Origin: Acidobacteriota bacterium
GTDB taxonomy: Bacteria; Acidobacteriota; Vicinamibacteria; Vicinamibacterales; UBA2999
DNA: 64,000 nt
Direction of reading: 5' to 3'
Assembly: GCA_018000455.1 (NCBI GenBank)
Contig: JAGNJW010000020.1
Span: 1 to 64,000, forward strand
The notes below the pieces were generated by a model. It ran no database searches, was not told where the DNA came from, and saw nothing but the letters and a program-made list of their open reading frames with translations. This document shows, piece by piece, positions 1 through 7,962 of the stretch; the stretch's first letter is position 1, and each line of letters begins with the position of its first letter. The position numbers and the translations under genes are program-made.

Positions 1-527
1 ACCTTCAGCTTGGGCGTGCCGCTCAGGCCCGCTTTCCTGGCGGCCGCAAGCGCGGCGTCGGGCGCCTTCTGTACCATCGTGAACCGCACCTGATCGAGGT
101 TCGTGTGGTAGGTCCACAGCTCGGCGACCGTGACGTTGTGGTCGCGACAGAGCCGTCGCACCGTGTCGAGCGAGTTCGGCGGCACGTACAGATGGAACGG
201 CACCCGCAGCTTGCTGAAGGGGCTCCACTGCGCCAGTGCCTCGAGCGAGTTGACCGACTCGCCCGTTTCCACTTCGACCACGCCCTGGAGCTTCCGGGCC
301 TTGTCGTTGGTCACGAGGATCAGGTCGGGCACGAACTCGGCGGCGCCGATGACAATCGACGTCGGCGGCTCGTGGCCGATGTTCACGACCGCGTCGTGCT
401 TGCGCTGGTAGCGCGCCTGGAGTAATCGAATGATGCGATCGTGCTCGAGCTGTTCGCGCACGGGCCGGACGAGGATGGGCACGATGTCTCCGCGGCAGTC
501 GCTACCGAGTAGCGGTTGTGAAAACAA
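1..527 (-). CDS. Conserved hypothetical protein, 3' end cut by window edge
   Basis: The minus-strand reading frame is open from the left edge to base 527. The likely start is TTG at 527-525, with GTG at 482-480 as a second option; no clear ribosome binding site decides between them. The protein contains VPDLILV followed about 12 residues later by VVEVETGESV, a spacing that recalls the PD...ExK core of restriction-like nucleases. The second acidic motif reads EVET rather than ExK, so catalysis is unproven. The C-terminus is missing. I do not recognise a named family. Confidence 0.6.
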   Translation of the reverse strand, partial: MFSQPLLGSDCRGDIVPILVRPVREQLEHDRIIRLLQARYQRKHDAVVNIGHEPPTSIVIGAAEFVPDLILVTNDKARKLQGVVEVETGESVNSLEALAQWSPFSKLRVPFHLYVPPNSLDTVRRLCRDHNVTVAELWTYHTNLDQVRFTMVQKAPDAALAAARKAGLSGTPKLK

Positions 528-610
528 ACCCCATAATATAGCACGGTGAGTCGTCAATGGCCCCATATCGTGGGCACGCCGAGCCGGTACATCCCGGTAC
601 AATCGACGCA

Positions 611-1519
611 ATGAAACCCGCCCACCTGATTGGTGTGCCGCTCGACCTCGGCGGCAACCGCCGCGGGGTCGACATGGGTCCGTCTGCCATCCGCATCGCC
701 AACCTCGCCGAGCGCCTCGCCTTGCTGGGCGTTTCGGTGACCGACAAGGGCGACATCGCCACTCCGCTGCCCGAAACCAAGGGGCCCGGCGATCCCCACA
801 AACGCTACGTGAAGGAGATCGCCAAGGTCTGCCACCGCCTCTATCTGACGGCGCTGGCGTCGCTGCACGATGGCGCGCTGCCGATCGTGCTCGGCGGCGA
901 CCACTCGCTTGGCGCCGGGTCGGTGGCCGCGACCGCCGCCTGGCTCCGGGGCCAGGGGCAGGCCGTGGGCCTCATCTGGGTCGATGCGCACGCCGACATC
1001 AACTCGCCGGCAACCTCGCCTTCGGGCAACGTGCACGGGATGCCGCTGGCGGCCCTGCTCGGCGGCGAGCCGGCGGAACTGGCGCGTATCGCGGGCCCTG
1101 AAGCAGCCATCCGTCCCGAACACACCGTGCTCGTCGGTCTCAGAAACCTCGACGACCGCGAAAAGGAGATCGTGAAGGCCTCGGGCGTGCACGCGTTCAC
1201 GATGAAGGACATCGATCGGCTCGGCATCGCCGAAGTGATGGATCGCGCGCTGGCGGCCGCGTCGACCGGCACCGGCGGCATCCACGTCTCGTTCGACCTC
1301 GACGTTTGCGATCCGACGATCGCGCCCGGCGTCGGCACACCGGTCAAGGGGGGCCTCGATTACCGTGAAGCGCACTTCGTGATGGAGGCTGTGGCTGAAT
1401 CGGGCCGGCTCGCCGCGCTCGATCTCGTGGAAGTCAACCCCGCGCTCGACGTCCGCAATGCCACGGCTGAGCTGGCAACGGAGCTGGTGCTCTCGGCCTT
1501 CGGTCAGCGGATTCTGTGA
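611..1519 (+). CDS. rocF: Arginase / agmatinase-family ureohydrolase
   Basis: A 302-residue enzyme of the Mn-dependent ureohydrolase family, expected to hydrolyse L-arginine to ornithine and urea in the cytoplasm. The three metal-binding signatures are present: GGDHSLG (His near residue 98), DAHAD (near 125-129) and FDLDVCDP (near 229-234), followed by the late acidic DLVEVNP. Length and the N-terminal MKPAHLIGVPLDLGGNRRG fit arginase better than agmatinase. An upstream in-frame ATG at 557 gives an atypical extension. The start at 611 is preceded by TACAAT at 598-603 and no Shine-Dalgarno sequence, so the mRNA is probably leaderless. Confidence 0.88.
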   Translation: MKPAHLIGVPLDLGGNRRGVDMGPSAIRIANLAERLALLGVSVTDKGDIATPLPETKGPGDPHKRYVKEIAKVCHRLYLTALASLHDGALPIVLGGDHSLGAGSVAATAAWLRGQGQAVGLIWVDAHADINSPATSPSGNVHGMPLAALLGGEPAELARIAGPEAAIRPEHTVLVGLRNLDDREKEIVKASGVHAFTMKDIDRLGIAEVMDRALAAASTGTGGIHVSFDLDVCDPTIAPGVGTPVKGGLDYREAHFVMEAVAESGRLAALDLVEVNPALDVRNATAELATELVLSAFGQRIL

Positions 1520-1570
1520 GGTCTCGGTCGAAACCAGGCGGCAGGTGTCATCGTCCAAAGGCTGTTTGGC

Positions 1571-1588
1571 CCGGCGCGTCAGCGCCGG
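1571..1588 (+). terminator. GC-rich hairpin after arginase
   Basis: A perfect 7-bp stem with a GTCA loop (1571-1577 with 1582-1588) lies between arginase and the DUF2911 gene. No T tract follows, so it could be a weak terminator or a processing site. Confidence 0.35.
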
Positions 1589-1619
1589 TCCGCGTCGATT
1601 TACCCCAAGGAGTAGTCCA

Positions 1620-2156
1620 GTGATTCAACGTCGTGCATTCGTGGCCTCGGCACTCGTGGCCGCCCTCGCCGTGCCGGCTGGCCTCGTGGCCGCCCAGGAA
1701 AAGCGGGCCAGCCCGCACGAAACCGTGAAGGCCACCATCGATGGCGCGACCGTGAGCGTCACCTACGGCCGTCCCTACATGAAGGGTCGAAAGGTCTTCG
1801 GCGGGCTCGTGCCGTACGGCCAGGTCTGGCGCACCGGCGCCGACGAGGCGACGATTCTCGAGACCGACAAGGCGCTCATGATCGGGCCCATCCACGTCAA
1901 TCCCGGCAAGGTCTCGCTCTACACGCTGATTGACGCCAGCACCTGGCGACTCGTCCTCAACAAGCAGACCGGTCAGTGGGGCACCGAATACGCACAGGCG
2001 CAGGACCTGGCGCGCGTGGCCATGAAGACCGAGACGCTCTCTGCGCCGGTCGAGCAGTTCACCATCGCGATCGAGAAGAACCCGGCCGGCAAGGGCGGCG
2101 TGCTCGTCATTCAGTGGGAGACCACCAAGGCGAGCGTCGCGTTCACCACGATGTAG
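1620..2156 (+). CDS. DUF2911 family exported protein
   Basis: A 178-residue protein with an N-terminal signal peptide (basic start, hydrophobic stretch about residues 5-22, then AAQEK). The body matches the DUF2911 family pattern seen in Acidobacteriota and Bacteroidota: VSVTYGRPYMKGRKVFG, then VPYGQVWRTGADEAT. The function of the family is unknown; it is probably periplasmic. The GTG start at 1620 is fixed by AAGGAG at 1607-1612 with 7-base spacing. Longer in-frame forms run back into arginase and are unlikely. Confidence 0.82.
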   Translation: MIQRRAFVASALVAALAVPAGLVAAQEKRASPHETVKATIDGATVSVTYGRPYMKGRKVFGGLVPYGQVWRTGADEATILETDKALMIGPIHVNPGKVSLYTLIDASTWRLVLNKQTGQWGTEYAQAQDLARVAMKTETLSAPVEQFTIAIEKNPAGKGGVLVIQWETTKASVAFTTM

Positions 2157-2169
2157 CTTCCCCAGCGAC

Positions 2170-2196
2170 GGCAGGGCCTCCAACTGAGGCCTTGCC
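2170..2196 (+). terminator. Hairpin terminator candidate after DUF2911 gene
   Basis: An 11-position stem (2170-2180 with 2186-2196, one mismatch) with a 5-base loop lies 14 bases after the stop codon. The T tract is absent, as is common in GC-rich genomes. Confidence 0.5.
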
Positions 2197-2232
2197 GGTC
2201 GCGGCATTGCGGCACAAGATAGCCCCCGCCGC

Positions 2233-3096
2233 ATGCTGTCTCCCATCCCTGTGCTCCTCACGGGCCTCGTGCTCGTCGTCCTCTGGTTCGTCGCCACCTG
2301 GTGGCGAAGCTCGCGTCGTGGCCATCCGCATGGCGTGCCGACGCCGATGCAGTTCGGCCTCGGCGCCGTCGGCCTCTTCTTCGACACGCTCGGGATCGGC
2401 AACTACGCTCCGACCACCGCCGCCTTTCGCTTCCTGAAGATGGTGAAGGACGAGTGGATTCCCGGCACCCTCAATGTCGGCTCGTCGGTGCCGGTGGCGC
2501 TCGAGGCGTTCGCCTTCATCGCGGCCATCGCCGTCGACCCGATCACCTTGGGGCTGATGGTGCCCGTCGGGGCGCTCGGTGGCTACATCGGCGCGGCCGT
2601 CGTGTCGCGTCTGCCCCGCCGCCAGGTGCAGTTGGGCATGGCGGTGGCGCTGGTAGCCGGCGCGATCTTCATGACGATGACCAACATGCAGTGGATTCCC
2701 GGCGGCGGTGAGGCCATCGGCTTCACGGGCGGCACGCTCGTCGCGGCCACGCTGCTGAACTTCACCTTCTGCGCTTTCAATGCGCTCGGGATCGGCAGCT
2801 ACGCGCCGAGTCTCATCGTCTTCAGCCTGCTCGGTATGAGCCCGCGCTCGGCCTTCCCCATCATGATGGGCTCGGCGGCCTATGGATTGCCGCTGGCGGG
2901 CATCAAGTTCGCCAAGACCAACAAGTACGACGGCAAGGCCGCGCTCGGCCTCGCGCTCGGCGGCATTCCTGGCGTGCTACTGGCCGCCTACGTCGTGAAG
3001 TCGTTGCCGCTTGAAGCGATCCGCTGGCTGGTGGTGGTGGTGGTGCTCTACGCGGGTGTGTCGCTGCTCAAGACGGCGCTCGAAAAGCGCCAGTAG
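2233..3096 (+). CDS. TauE/SafE (TSUP) family membrane permease
   Basis: A 287-residue polytopic inner-membrane protein with about eight hydrophobic segments. It has the two-fold repeat typical of the family: GLFFDTLGIGNYAPTTA near residues 47-63 and FCAFNALGIGSYAPS near 178-192. The family exports or imports sulfite, sulfoacetate or other organosulfur anions; the substrate here cannot be read from sequence. It appears intact, unlike the second TSUP gene near 18.8 kb. It follows a hairpin and is probably transcribed alone. Confidence 0.8.
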   Translation: MLSPIPVLLTGLVLVVLWFVATWWRSSRRGHPHGVPTPMQFGLGAVGLFFDTLGIGNYAPTTAAFRFLKMVKDEWIPGTLNVGSSVPVALEAFAFIAAIAVDPITLGLMVPVGALGGYIGAAVVSRLPRRQVQLGMAVALVAGAIFMTMTNMQWIPGGGEAIGFTGGTLVAATLLNFTFCAFNALGIGSYAPSLIVFSLLGMSPRSAFPIMMGSAAYGLPLAGIKFAKTNKYDGKAALGLALGGIPGVLLAAYVVKSLPLEAIRWLVVVVVLYAGVSLLKTALEKRQ

Positions 3097-3698
3097 TCGA
3101 GGCGCGAGGGGTTAGCTGGCCCACGCGCGAGGACTCAGCGCCGGATGCGCCGACATAACGCTGGCGCGCAACGGGGCCGCCCGGCGGCTCCGCTTCGCTA
3201 GGTCGGACACTCGCACCTTCCGGCGGCTGGTCCTGCCGTCCAAAGCACTTCTGGGGGCCCCAATCCCCTACCCTGCGTGTCACCCGCACTCCCGGTGCGA
3301 GTGTCGGATCTCAGAGCGACGACAACTCAGAGTCGCTCGCCGGTCGGCCCCGTCGCCCGCCAGCGTGCGTGGTGGCGCGACTGCGCGGCGTCGCGTCTTG
3401 CTTAGGGACACGAAGATCCGAGGCCAGGCGAACACCCGCTCCAAAGCGCGCGCGGGGTGTACGCGCCCTTCACGAACACTACACCGCGTTCCTTCTGGAA
3501 GACTGGCGAACCGCTACCCGGCAGTTGTCGTGTCGCGCAGTCTCAGCCACCTCGAGAAGGTTTGGTGGACCAGAACCGCGCCAGTTGGAACCGACGATCG
3601 CGTGGCTCCAGCGACTTGCGGGGCTCAAGGCGGCCGGCCGAATGGGCTGAAGGCCGTGAACCGGCTCGACCTTGGCGATCCTGACGTTTTCGGGCTCG
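3097..3698. other. Gene-poor stretch with imperfect palindromes
   Basis: No convincing gene is present here. ORFs in this stretch are arginine/serine-rich and conflict with each other. Two structures stand out: an imperfect palindrome around 3150-3210, with CCGACATAACG on one side and a related CGCTAGGTCGG on the other, and a GAGCGAC/GTCGCTC hairpin near 3315-3340. The stretch separates the TSUP permease from a toxin-antitoxin pair and looks like decayed accessory DNA. Confidence 0.45.
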
Positions 3699-4109
3699 CT
3701 ACCCGGGCCTGGGGTTGCGAAGCAGCTCCCACAGTCCCCGGGGAGACAGGATTGGCAGCGGCGCGCGTTTGCCAAGCTTCAGGACGGCCGCATCGCCGGT
3801 CACGAGCACGTCGGCGCCGCCGGCGACTGCTGACGCCACCACCCACTCATCGTCCGGATCGCTGATGCCCAGGCCCAGGTGCTTCGCCGGCGCCTTCACG
3901 ACGATGCCGTCCCGCAGCTGTCCCTCGATCTCGTCGATGGTCTTCTTCGGCAGCTTGAGCTTCGTGCGGAGCTTGGCTCGCAGCTCGGTGAGGACCACTT
4001 CGCCAACCACCAGCTCGTGCTCGAGCAGCACGTGCGCGAACAAGTCGGCGCACAGGCCCCGCGTGGCGAACGCGGCGATGAGGACGTTGGTATCGAAGAA
4101 GACTTTCAC
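3699..4109 (-). CDS. PIN-domain toxin (VapC-like)
   Basis: A 136-residue PIN-domain protein of the type annotated as putative toxin-antitoxin component, PIN family. The acidic residues expected for the metal-dependent RNase are visible: FFDTN near residue 5, TEL near 40, SDPDDEW near 85 and VTGD near 103. It should cleave RNA when freed from its antitoxin. The GTG start at 4109 overlaps the antitoxin stop codon, which implies translational coupling. A longer in-frame ORF to 4265 runs across the antitoxin and is rejected. Confidence 0.82.
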   Translation of the reverse strand: MKVFFDTNVLIAAFATRGLCADLFAHVLLEHELVVGEVVLTELRAKLRTKLKLPKKTIDEIEGQLRDGIVVKAPAKHLGLGISDPDDEWVVASAVAGGADVLVTGDAAVLKLGKRAPLPILSPRGLWELLRNPRPG

Positions 4110-4327
4110 GACACGTCGCGAAAGACGTCGTCGTCGGTCAAGTAGCCCTGCGATTCGGCCAGCGGCAGCACGCGGCGGCGCACACGTTCGAAGCGCAACA
4201 GCGCGAGTTGACGTCGTAGTGCGTCTCGGGCGAGGTCGCTGCGTGTTCGACCGGTGCGCGCACACGCCTGATCGAGCTCACGTTCGAGTGCGTCGTCCAA
4301 GCGGATCGTGATGGTCGACGTCTTCAT
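4106..4327 (-). CDS. Ribbon-helix-helix antitoxin (VapB-like)
   Basis: A 73-residue antitoxin. The N-terminus TSTITIRLDDALERELD is a ribbon-helix-helix DNA-binding strand and helix, and TRSDLARDALRRQL forms the second helix. The C-terminal part should wrap the PIN toxin encoded immediately downstream. The start at 4327 is chosen because a -10-like TACGAT (4335-4340 on this strand) lies 7 bases upstream and there is no Shine-Dalgarno sequence. Upstream in-frame ATGs at 4336 and 4354 are alternatives. Neighbours are tRNA-Lys and a gene-poor stretch. Confidence 0.8.
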   Translation of the reverse strand: MKTSTITIRLDDALERELDQACARTGRTRSDLARDALRRQLALLRFERVRRRVLPLAESQGYLTDDDVFRDVS

Positions 4328-4422
4328 GTAAGACATCGTAACACGAGTGTTCATGCCGATCTGAGCGACGCACACGCAGTCGATGGCGGCAAACTATTGA
4401 AGGTGAAGGTGTTTGCGAGAGT

Positions 4423-4497
4423 TGGTGGGCCGCCCGGGGATCGAACCCGGGACCACCTGATTAAAAGTCAGATGCTCTACCACTGAGCTAGCGGCCC
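4423..4497 (-). tRNA. tRNA-Lys (UUU)
   Basis: A complete cloverleaf of 75 bases with encoded CCA. The acceptor GGGCCGC (4491-4497) pairs with GCGGCCC (4427-4433). The anticodon loop CTTTTAA gives anticodon TTT. The T arm contains GGTTCGATCCC. Confidence 0.96.
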
Positions 4498-4589
4498 GCG
4501 TTCTTGATTCTACTACCCGGTCCGCATCCGCCCCACCCGCCCGGCACCGTGCCATCAGTGGTGCGGCCGCGCGGGTGCGCTACCCGCCG

Positions 4590-5360
4590 TCAGTCGGCAG
4601 GCCCGGGCGGGCTGGGCAGGGCGGTCTCGCCCTTCATGTCGAGCAGGCGCCTGGTCGCCTCGTGCGCCGGCGTGGTGAGGACGGTGGCCGGAAGCCCCTC
4701 CTCCACCACCCGTCCGCCGGCCAGCACCACCACGCGCGTGGCGAAGTCGCGCACGAAGTCGTCGTCGTGGCTGGTCACGAGCAGGCTTCGGCCGCGGGCC
4801 GTCAGCTCGCGTAGCGTCTGCCCCAGCTCGGCGCGCCGGGCCGGATCGAGCGAGGCCGTAGGTTCATCCATGAGCAGCAGCCGCGGATCGGCCGCCAGCG
4901 CCCGCGCGATCGCCACGCGTTGCGCTTCCCCGCCTGAGAGCTCGCGTGGCAGAGCGTGCTCCCGGTGCGCCACGCCCAGGTCGGCCAGCAGCGCCTGGGC
5001 GCGCGTGGCCGCCGCCGCAGCTGAGGTGCCGTAGACATGCACCGGCGCCAGGCAGATGTTCTGCACGGCAGTGAGGTGCTCCCATAGGCAGTGGAACTGG
5101 AACACCATGCCCACCTTGCGGTGCAAGTCGCGGTGACGACGCGCCGAGCCATCGAGCACGAGGCCATCGACGTTGATGCGTCCCGCGGCGAACCCCTCGA
5201 GGCCGGCGATGGCGCGCAACACCGTGGTCTTGCCAGACCCTGAGAGCCCCATCAGCGCCACCAGTTCACCGGTGCCCACCGTGAGATCGACGCTGCTCAG
5301 GATCTGACGCGCGCCGCGTGCCAGCTCCAGGCCCTGGACGGCCAGCACCGTTCCCGTCAC
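4590..5360 (-). CDS. Polar amino acid ABC transporter ATP-binding protein
   Basis: A 256-residue ABC ATPase of the GlnQ/HisP type, which energises uptake through the membrane protein encoded just upstream. Walker A is GLSGSGKTT near residue 38, the Q-loop is VFQF near 87, the signature is ELSGGEAQRVAIARAL near 140, and Walker B is LLLMDEPTASLD near 162 followed by a switch histidine in TSHD. Length is normal for the family. The GTG start at 5360 overlaps the permease stop by four bases, so the two genes are co-transcribed and translationally coupled. Confidence 0.9.
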   Translation of the reverse strand: MTGTVLAVQGLELARGARQILSSVDLTVGTGELVALMGLSGSGKTTVLRAIAGLEGFAAGRINVDGLVLDGSARRHRDLHRKVGMVFQFHCLWEHLTAVQNICLAPVHVYGTSAAAAATRAQALLADLGVAHREHALPRELSGGEAQRVAIARALAADPRLLLMDEPTASLDPARRAELGQTLRELTARGRSLLVTSHDDDFVRDFATRVVVLAGGRVVEEGLPATVLTTPAHEATRRLLDMKGETALPSPPGPAD

Positions 5361-6847
5361 GGCGTCGGCGCCGCCCAGCGCCGTTCTAGCCTGGCCGCGA
5401 GCCGCGCCAGTGGCCACGACATCGCGAGGTACATCACCGCGCAGAGCGCACCGGGCACCGCCCACGTGCCGAGGTTCGCGGCGAAGATCTGCGTCTGCTT
5501 GGTGAGCTCGACGACCGTGAGCACCGAAACGAGCGACGAGTCTTTCAGCAGGGCCACGAAGTCGTTGGTCATCGGCGCCAGCGCGTAGCGGAAGGCCAGG
5601 GGACCGCGGATCAGCCTGAGCGTCTGGCCGGCGGTGAAGCCGAGCGTGCGGGCCGCTTCGAGCTGGCCGCGCGACACGGCTTTGAGCGCGGCCCGGTAGA
5701 TCTCGCTCTCGTAGGCGGCGTAGTTCAGGCCAAGACCGAGCAGGGCGGCCAGGAAGGGCGGCAGACGCACGACCGAGGCCAGGCCGTAGTAGAGCACGAA
5801 GAGCTGCAGCAACACCGGCGTGCCGCGCGTGACTTCCACGAACACCGACAGCACCGTGCGCACCCAACCGGGTCCGTAGACGCGGCCGACCGCGATGGCC
5901 ACGCCGAGCGTCACGGCCAGCAGCATTGCCAGGCACGAGAGCACCAGCGTCAAGAGCGCCGCGCGGAAAAGCGCGGGCAGATACAGCATCGTCAGCGTCC
6001 ACGTGCCGGGCCGCGACGCCGTGCCGCCGCCGGGCGCCTCGAGCAGGGAGTCGGCCCCGGCCAGCACCCGCGCGTACATCGGCGGCTGGTCGTCGTTCCA
6101 GACTTGCCAGCGGCGGAAGATGGCTTCGAGACGTCCGTCGCTCATGGCCGCGCGCAGCGCGACGTTGATCTGGTCGCGCAGCGGCGCCTGGTCGGGCGCC
6201 AGGAGCACCACGTAGTGGCCGATAGCGACGGCCTCTGGATGGGTGAACATGCCGGTGTGGCGACGCATGGAGCGCTCGGCCAGCACGTTGTCGAGCAGCA
6301 CCGCGTCGACTCGCCCGAGCAGGAGATCTTCGTACGGGTGGACGTCGTCGTCGTAGGAGACGGGCTGGAGGCCGTGTTCGCGTTGGGCCTTCGTCAGGAT
6401 CTCCCAGGCCAGCGTGGCGCCGAGCGTCGCCACGCGGCGGCCACCGAGATCGGCCAGCGTGCGGTAGCGGCCGGCGTTGGCCTCGCGCACGGTCAGCACT
6501 TCGCTGAACTCGTAGTACGGCACGCTGACGGCGAGTTCCGCGCGCTTGGCCGCCGAGTCCTCGAGACCGTTGACGGCAATGTCGAAGTCGCCGCGCTTCA
6601 CCGACTGGTCGAGCGCGGTGAAGGCGGCCTGCACGAAGACGGGCCGGCGGCCCAGGGCTTCGGCGATGAGTGCCGCCACCTCGACATCGAACCCGCGGTA
6701 GGTCGACGGATCCTGAGGGTCGGCTTCGACATACGGGGCGCCGCCCTCGGCGTCGGCACCCCAGCGCAGCTCCGGCTCCTGCGCGGCGGCCCTAGCGGCC
6801 AGAGCACACGAGAGTACGGCGGCCACCGCCGCAGTCACGTGAAACAC
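5357..6847 (-). CDS. Fused substrate-binding protein and permease of an amino acid ABC transporter
   Basis: A 496-residue fusion. Residues 1-23 form a signal peptide. Residues about 25-255 are a type 3 solute-binding domain (YRGFDVEVAALIAEALG, FDIAVNGLEDSA, DAVLLDN). Residues about 285-490 are a HisM/GlnP-type permease with the EVTRGTPVLLQLF motif and an EAARTLGFTAGQ coupling loop. The bound ligand is likely a polar amino acid. The GTG start at 6847 sits 7 bases after TATACT (6855-6860, this strand) and has no ribosome binding site, so it is probably leaderless. The fusion removes the need for a separate periplasmic protein. Confidence 0.88.
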   Translation of the reverse strand: MFHVTAAVAAVLSCALAARAAAQEPELRWGADAEGGAPYVEADPQDPSTYRGFDVEVAALIAEALGRRPVFVQAAFTALDQSVKRGDFDIAVNGLEDSAAKRAELAVSVPYYEFSEVLTVREANAGRYRTLADLGGRRVATLGATLAWEILTKAQREHGLQPVSYDDDVHPYEDLLLGRVDAVLLDNVLAERSMRRHTGMFTHPEAVAIGHYVVLLAPDQAPLRDQINVALRAAMSDGRLEAIFRRWQVWNDDQPPMYARVLAGADSLLEAPGGGTASRPGTWTLTMLYLPALFRAALLTLVLSCLAMLLAVTLGVAIAVGRVYGPGWVRTVLSVFVEVTRGTPVLLQLFVLYYGLASVVRLPPFLAALLGLGLNYAAYESEIYRAALKAVSRGQLEAARTLGFTAGQTLRLIRGPLAFRYALAPMTNDFVALLKDSSLVSVLTVVELTKQTQIFAANLGTWAVPGALCAVMYLAMSWPLARLAARLERRWAAPTP

Positions 6848-6883
6848 GCGAGCGAGTATACGCGGCTCGGGCCGCCGCGGTAC

Positions 6884-7957
6884 TCAGCGTCCCGACACGA
6901 CGCTCGTGATGCGGCGGTACTTCACCGGGCGCCCGTCCTTGGTGGCCGGCCGATAGCGCCACGCCTTGACCGACTCGAGCAGCGCGGCGTCGTACACGCG
7001 GTTCACCGACTGGTGGATGCGCGCATCGACTACCTGGCCCAGCTCATCGACCACGATGTCGATGGCGCCGAGCGGCGTGCCGGTGGCGGGCTCGCCCATC
7101 GAGCCCCACCAGCCTGACACGGCGTTCGCCACCGCCACGGGTGGCCGCACGTCCCTGTCGCGCCAGTCGTAGGTGAAGATGCCGAGCGGCGTGAAGGGCG
7201 GTGGCGCCATTGCAGTGGTAGTCGCGGCCGGCGCGCCGGTGTCACTGGCCTCAACGACGGCTGCGCTGTCGAAGGCGGGCGCCGACATCGCCGCGGCCAT
7301 CGGCGACGCCACGGGTGCGAACGCGGTCCTCGGCTGCAACACCGCCAAGGCGGCCTGCACCGTCTCGTAGTCGCGACGGGCCGAGCGGCGATCGATGGCC
7401 GCTGCGCTCAACTGGAGGAACCCGTCGGTCAGCGTGCCCAGGTCGGAGAAGGCCGGGTCGGCAGCCGCCACCTGCGGATCGGCCAGCAGCTCGGCCAGGT
7501 GCGAGAAGCCGTCGCGTGCCTGGGCGTAGTCGCCGCTGTCGTAGGCGCGCCTGGCGTCGGTGTACACGCGACGCACCACCGCCGGCAGCACGCGGCGGCG
7601 GGTCTCGTCGAACATGGCGCGCACCCGCGGGGAGGCGTCACTGGCGGTGAGCACGAAGTCGGGCTTGGTCTCGAGCAGGCTCGCTGCGGCCTCGTCGGCC
7701 GCGGCCTCGCGGCCGAGGGCGAGCAGGCACAGCATGCGGTGCCGGTCGAGGGCGACGCGGTCGTCGAGAGCCAGGTCGATCTTGCGTGCGTCCTCGAAGG
7801 CGGTGAGCGCGTCGTCGTAGGACGCCGCGGCGTAAAGCGCGATTCCGGTCTGGAGCGGCGAAGCCGGCGCCGACGCGACTTGCGCCCCTGCCAGAGGCGG
7901 AGTGGCCAGGGCCCACGCCAGGCCGGCGGCAACGGCGGTGAGGTGCAGCATCGACAT
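6884..7957 (-). CDS. TonB-C-terminal-domain protein with TPR-like N-terminus
   Basis: A 357-residue exported protein with a signal peptide in residues 1-25. Residues about 35-200 are helical, alanine-rich and TPR-like (YAAASYDDALTAFEDARK). A proline-rich linker follows, then a TonB C-terminal domain in the last 90 residues (IDIVVDELGQVVDARIHQS, AALLESVKAWRYRPATKDG). It probably acts in the periplasm or cell envelope. It lacks the transmembrane anchor and long Pro-Lys stretch of classical TonB, so energy transduction is doubtful. CGGAGG 8 bases upstream fixes the start. The upstream PEGA gene ends 5 bases away, so the pair is an operon. Confidence 0.78.
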   Translation of the reverse strand: MSMLHLTAVAAGLAWALATPPLAGAQVASAPASPLQTGIALYAAASYDDALTAFEDARKIDLALDDRVALDRHRMLCLLALGREAAADEAAASLLETKPDFVLTASDASPRVRAMFDETRRRVLPAVVRRVYTDARRAYDSGDYAQARDGFSHLAELLADPQVAAADPAFSDLGTLTDGFLQLSAAAIDRRSARRDYETVQAALAVLQPRTAFAPVASPMAAAMSAPAFDSAAVVEASDTGAPAATTTAMAPPPFTPLGIFTYDWRDRDVRPPVAVANAVSGWWGSMGEPATGTPLGAIDIVVDELGQVVDARIHQSVNRVYDAALLESVKAWRYRPATKDGRPVKYRRITSVVSGR

Positions 7958-7962
7958 CGTCG

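Noticed and set aside
554..1558. Minus-strand frame antisense to arginase
   Set aside because: A full arginase with metal motifs lies on the plus strand; the antisense product has no recognisable features.
3365..3865. Open plus-strand frame of 166 codons in the gene-poor stretch
   Set aside because: It overlaps the PIN toxin on the other strand, has no ribosome binding site, and its composition is Arg/Pro/Thr noise.
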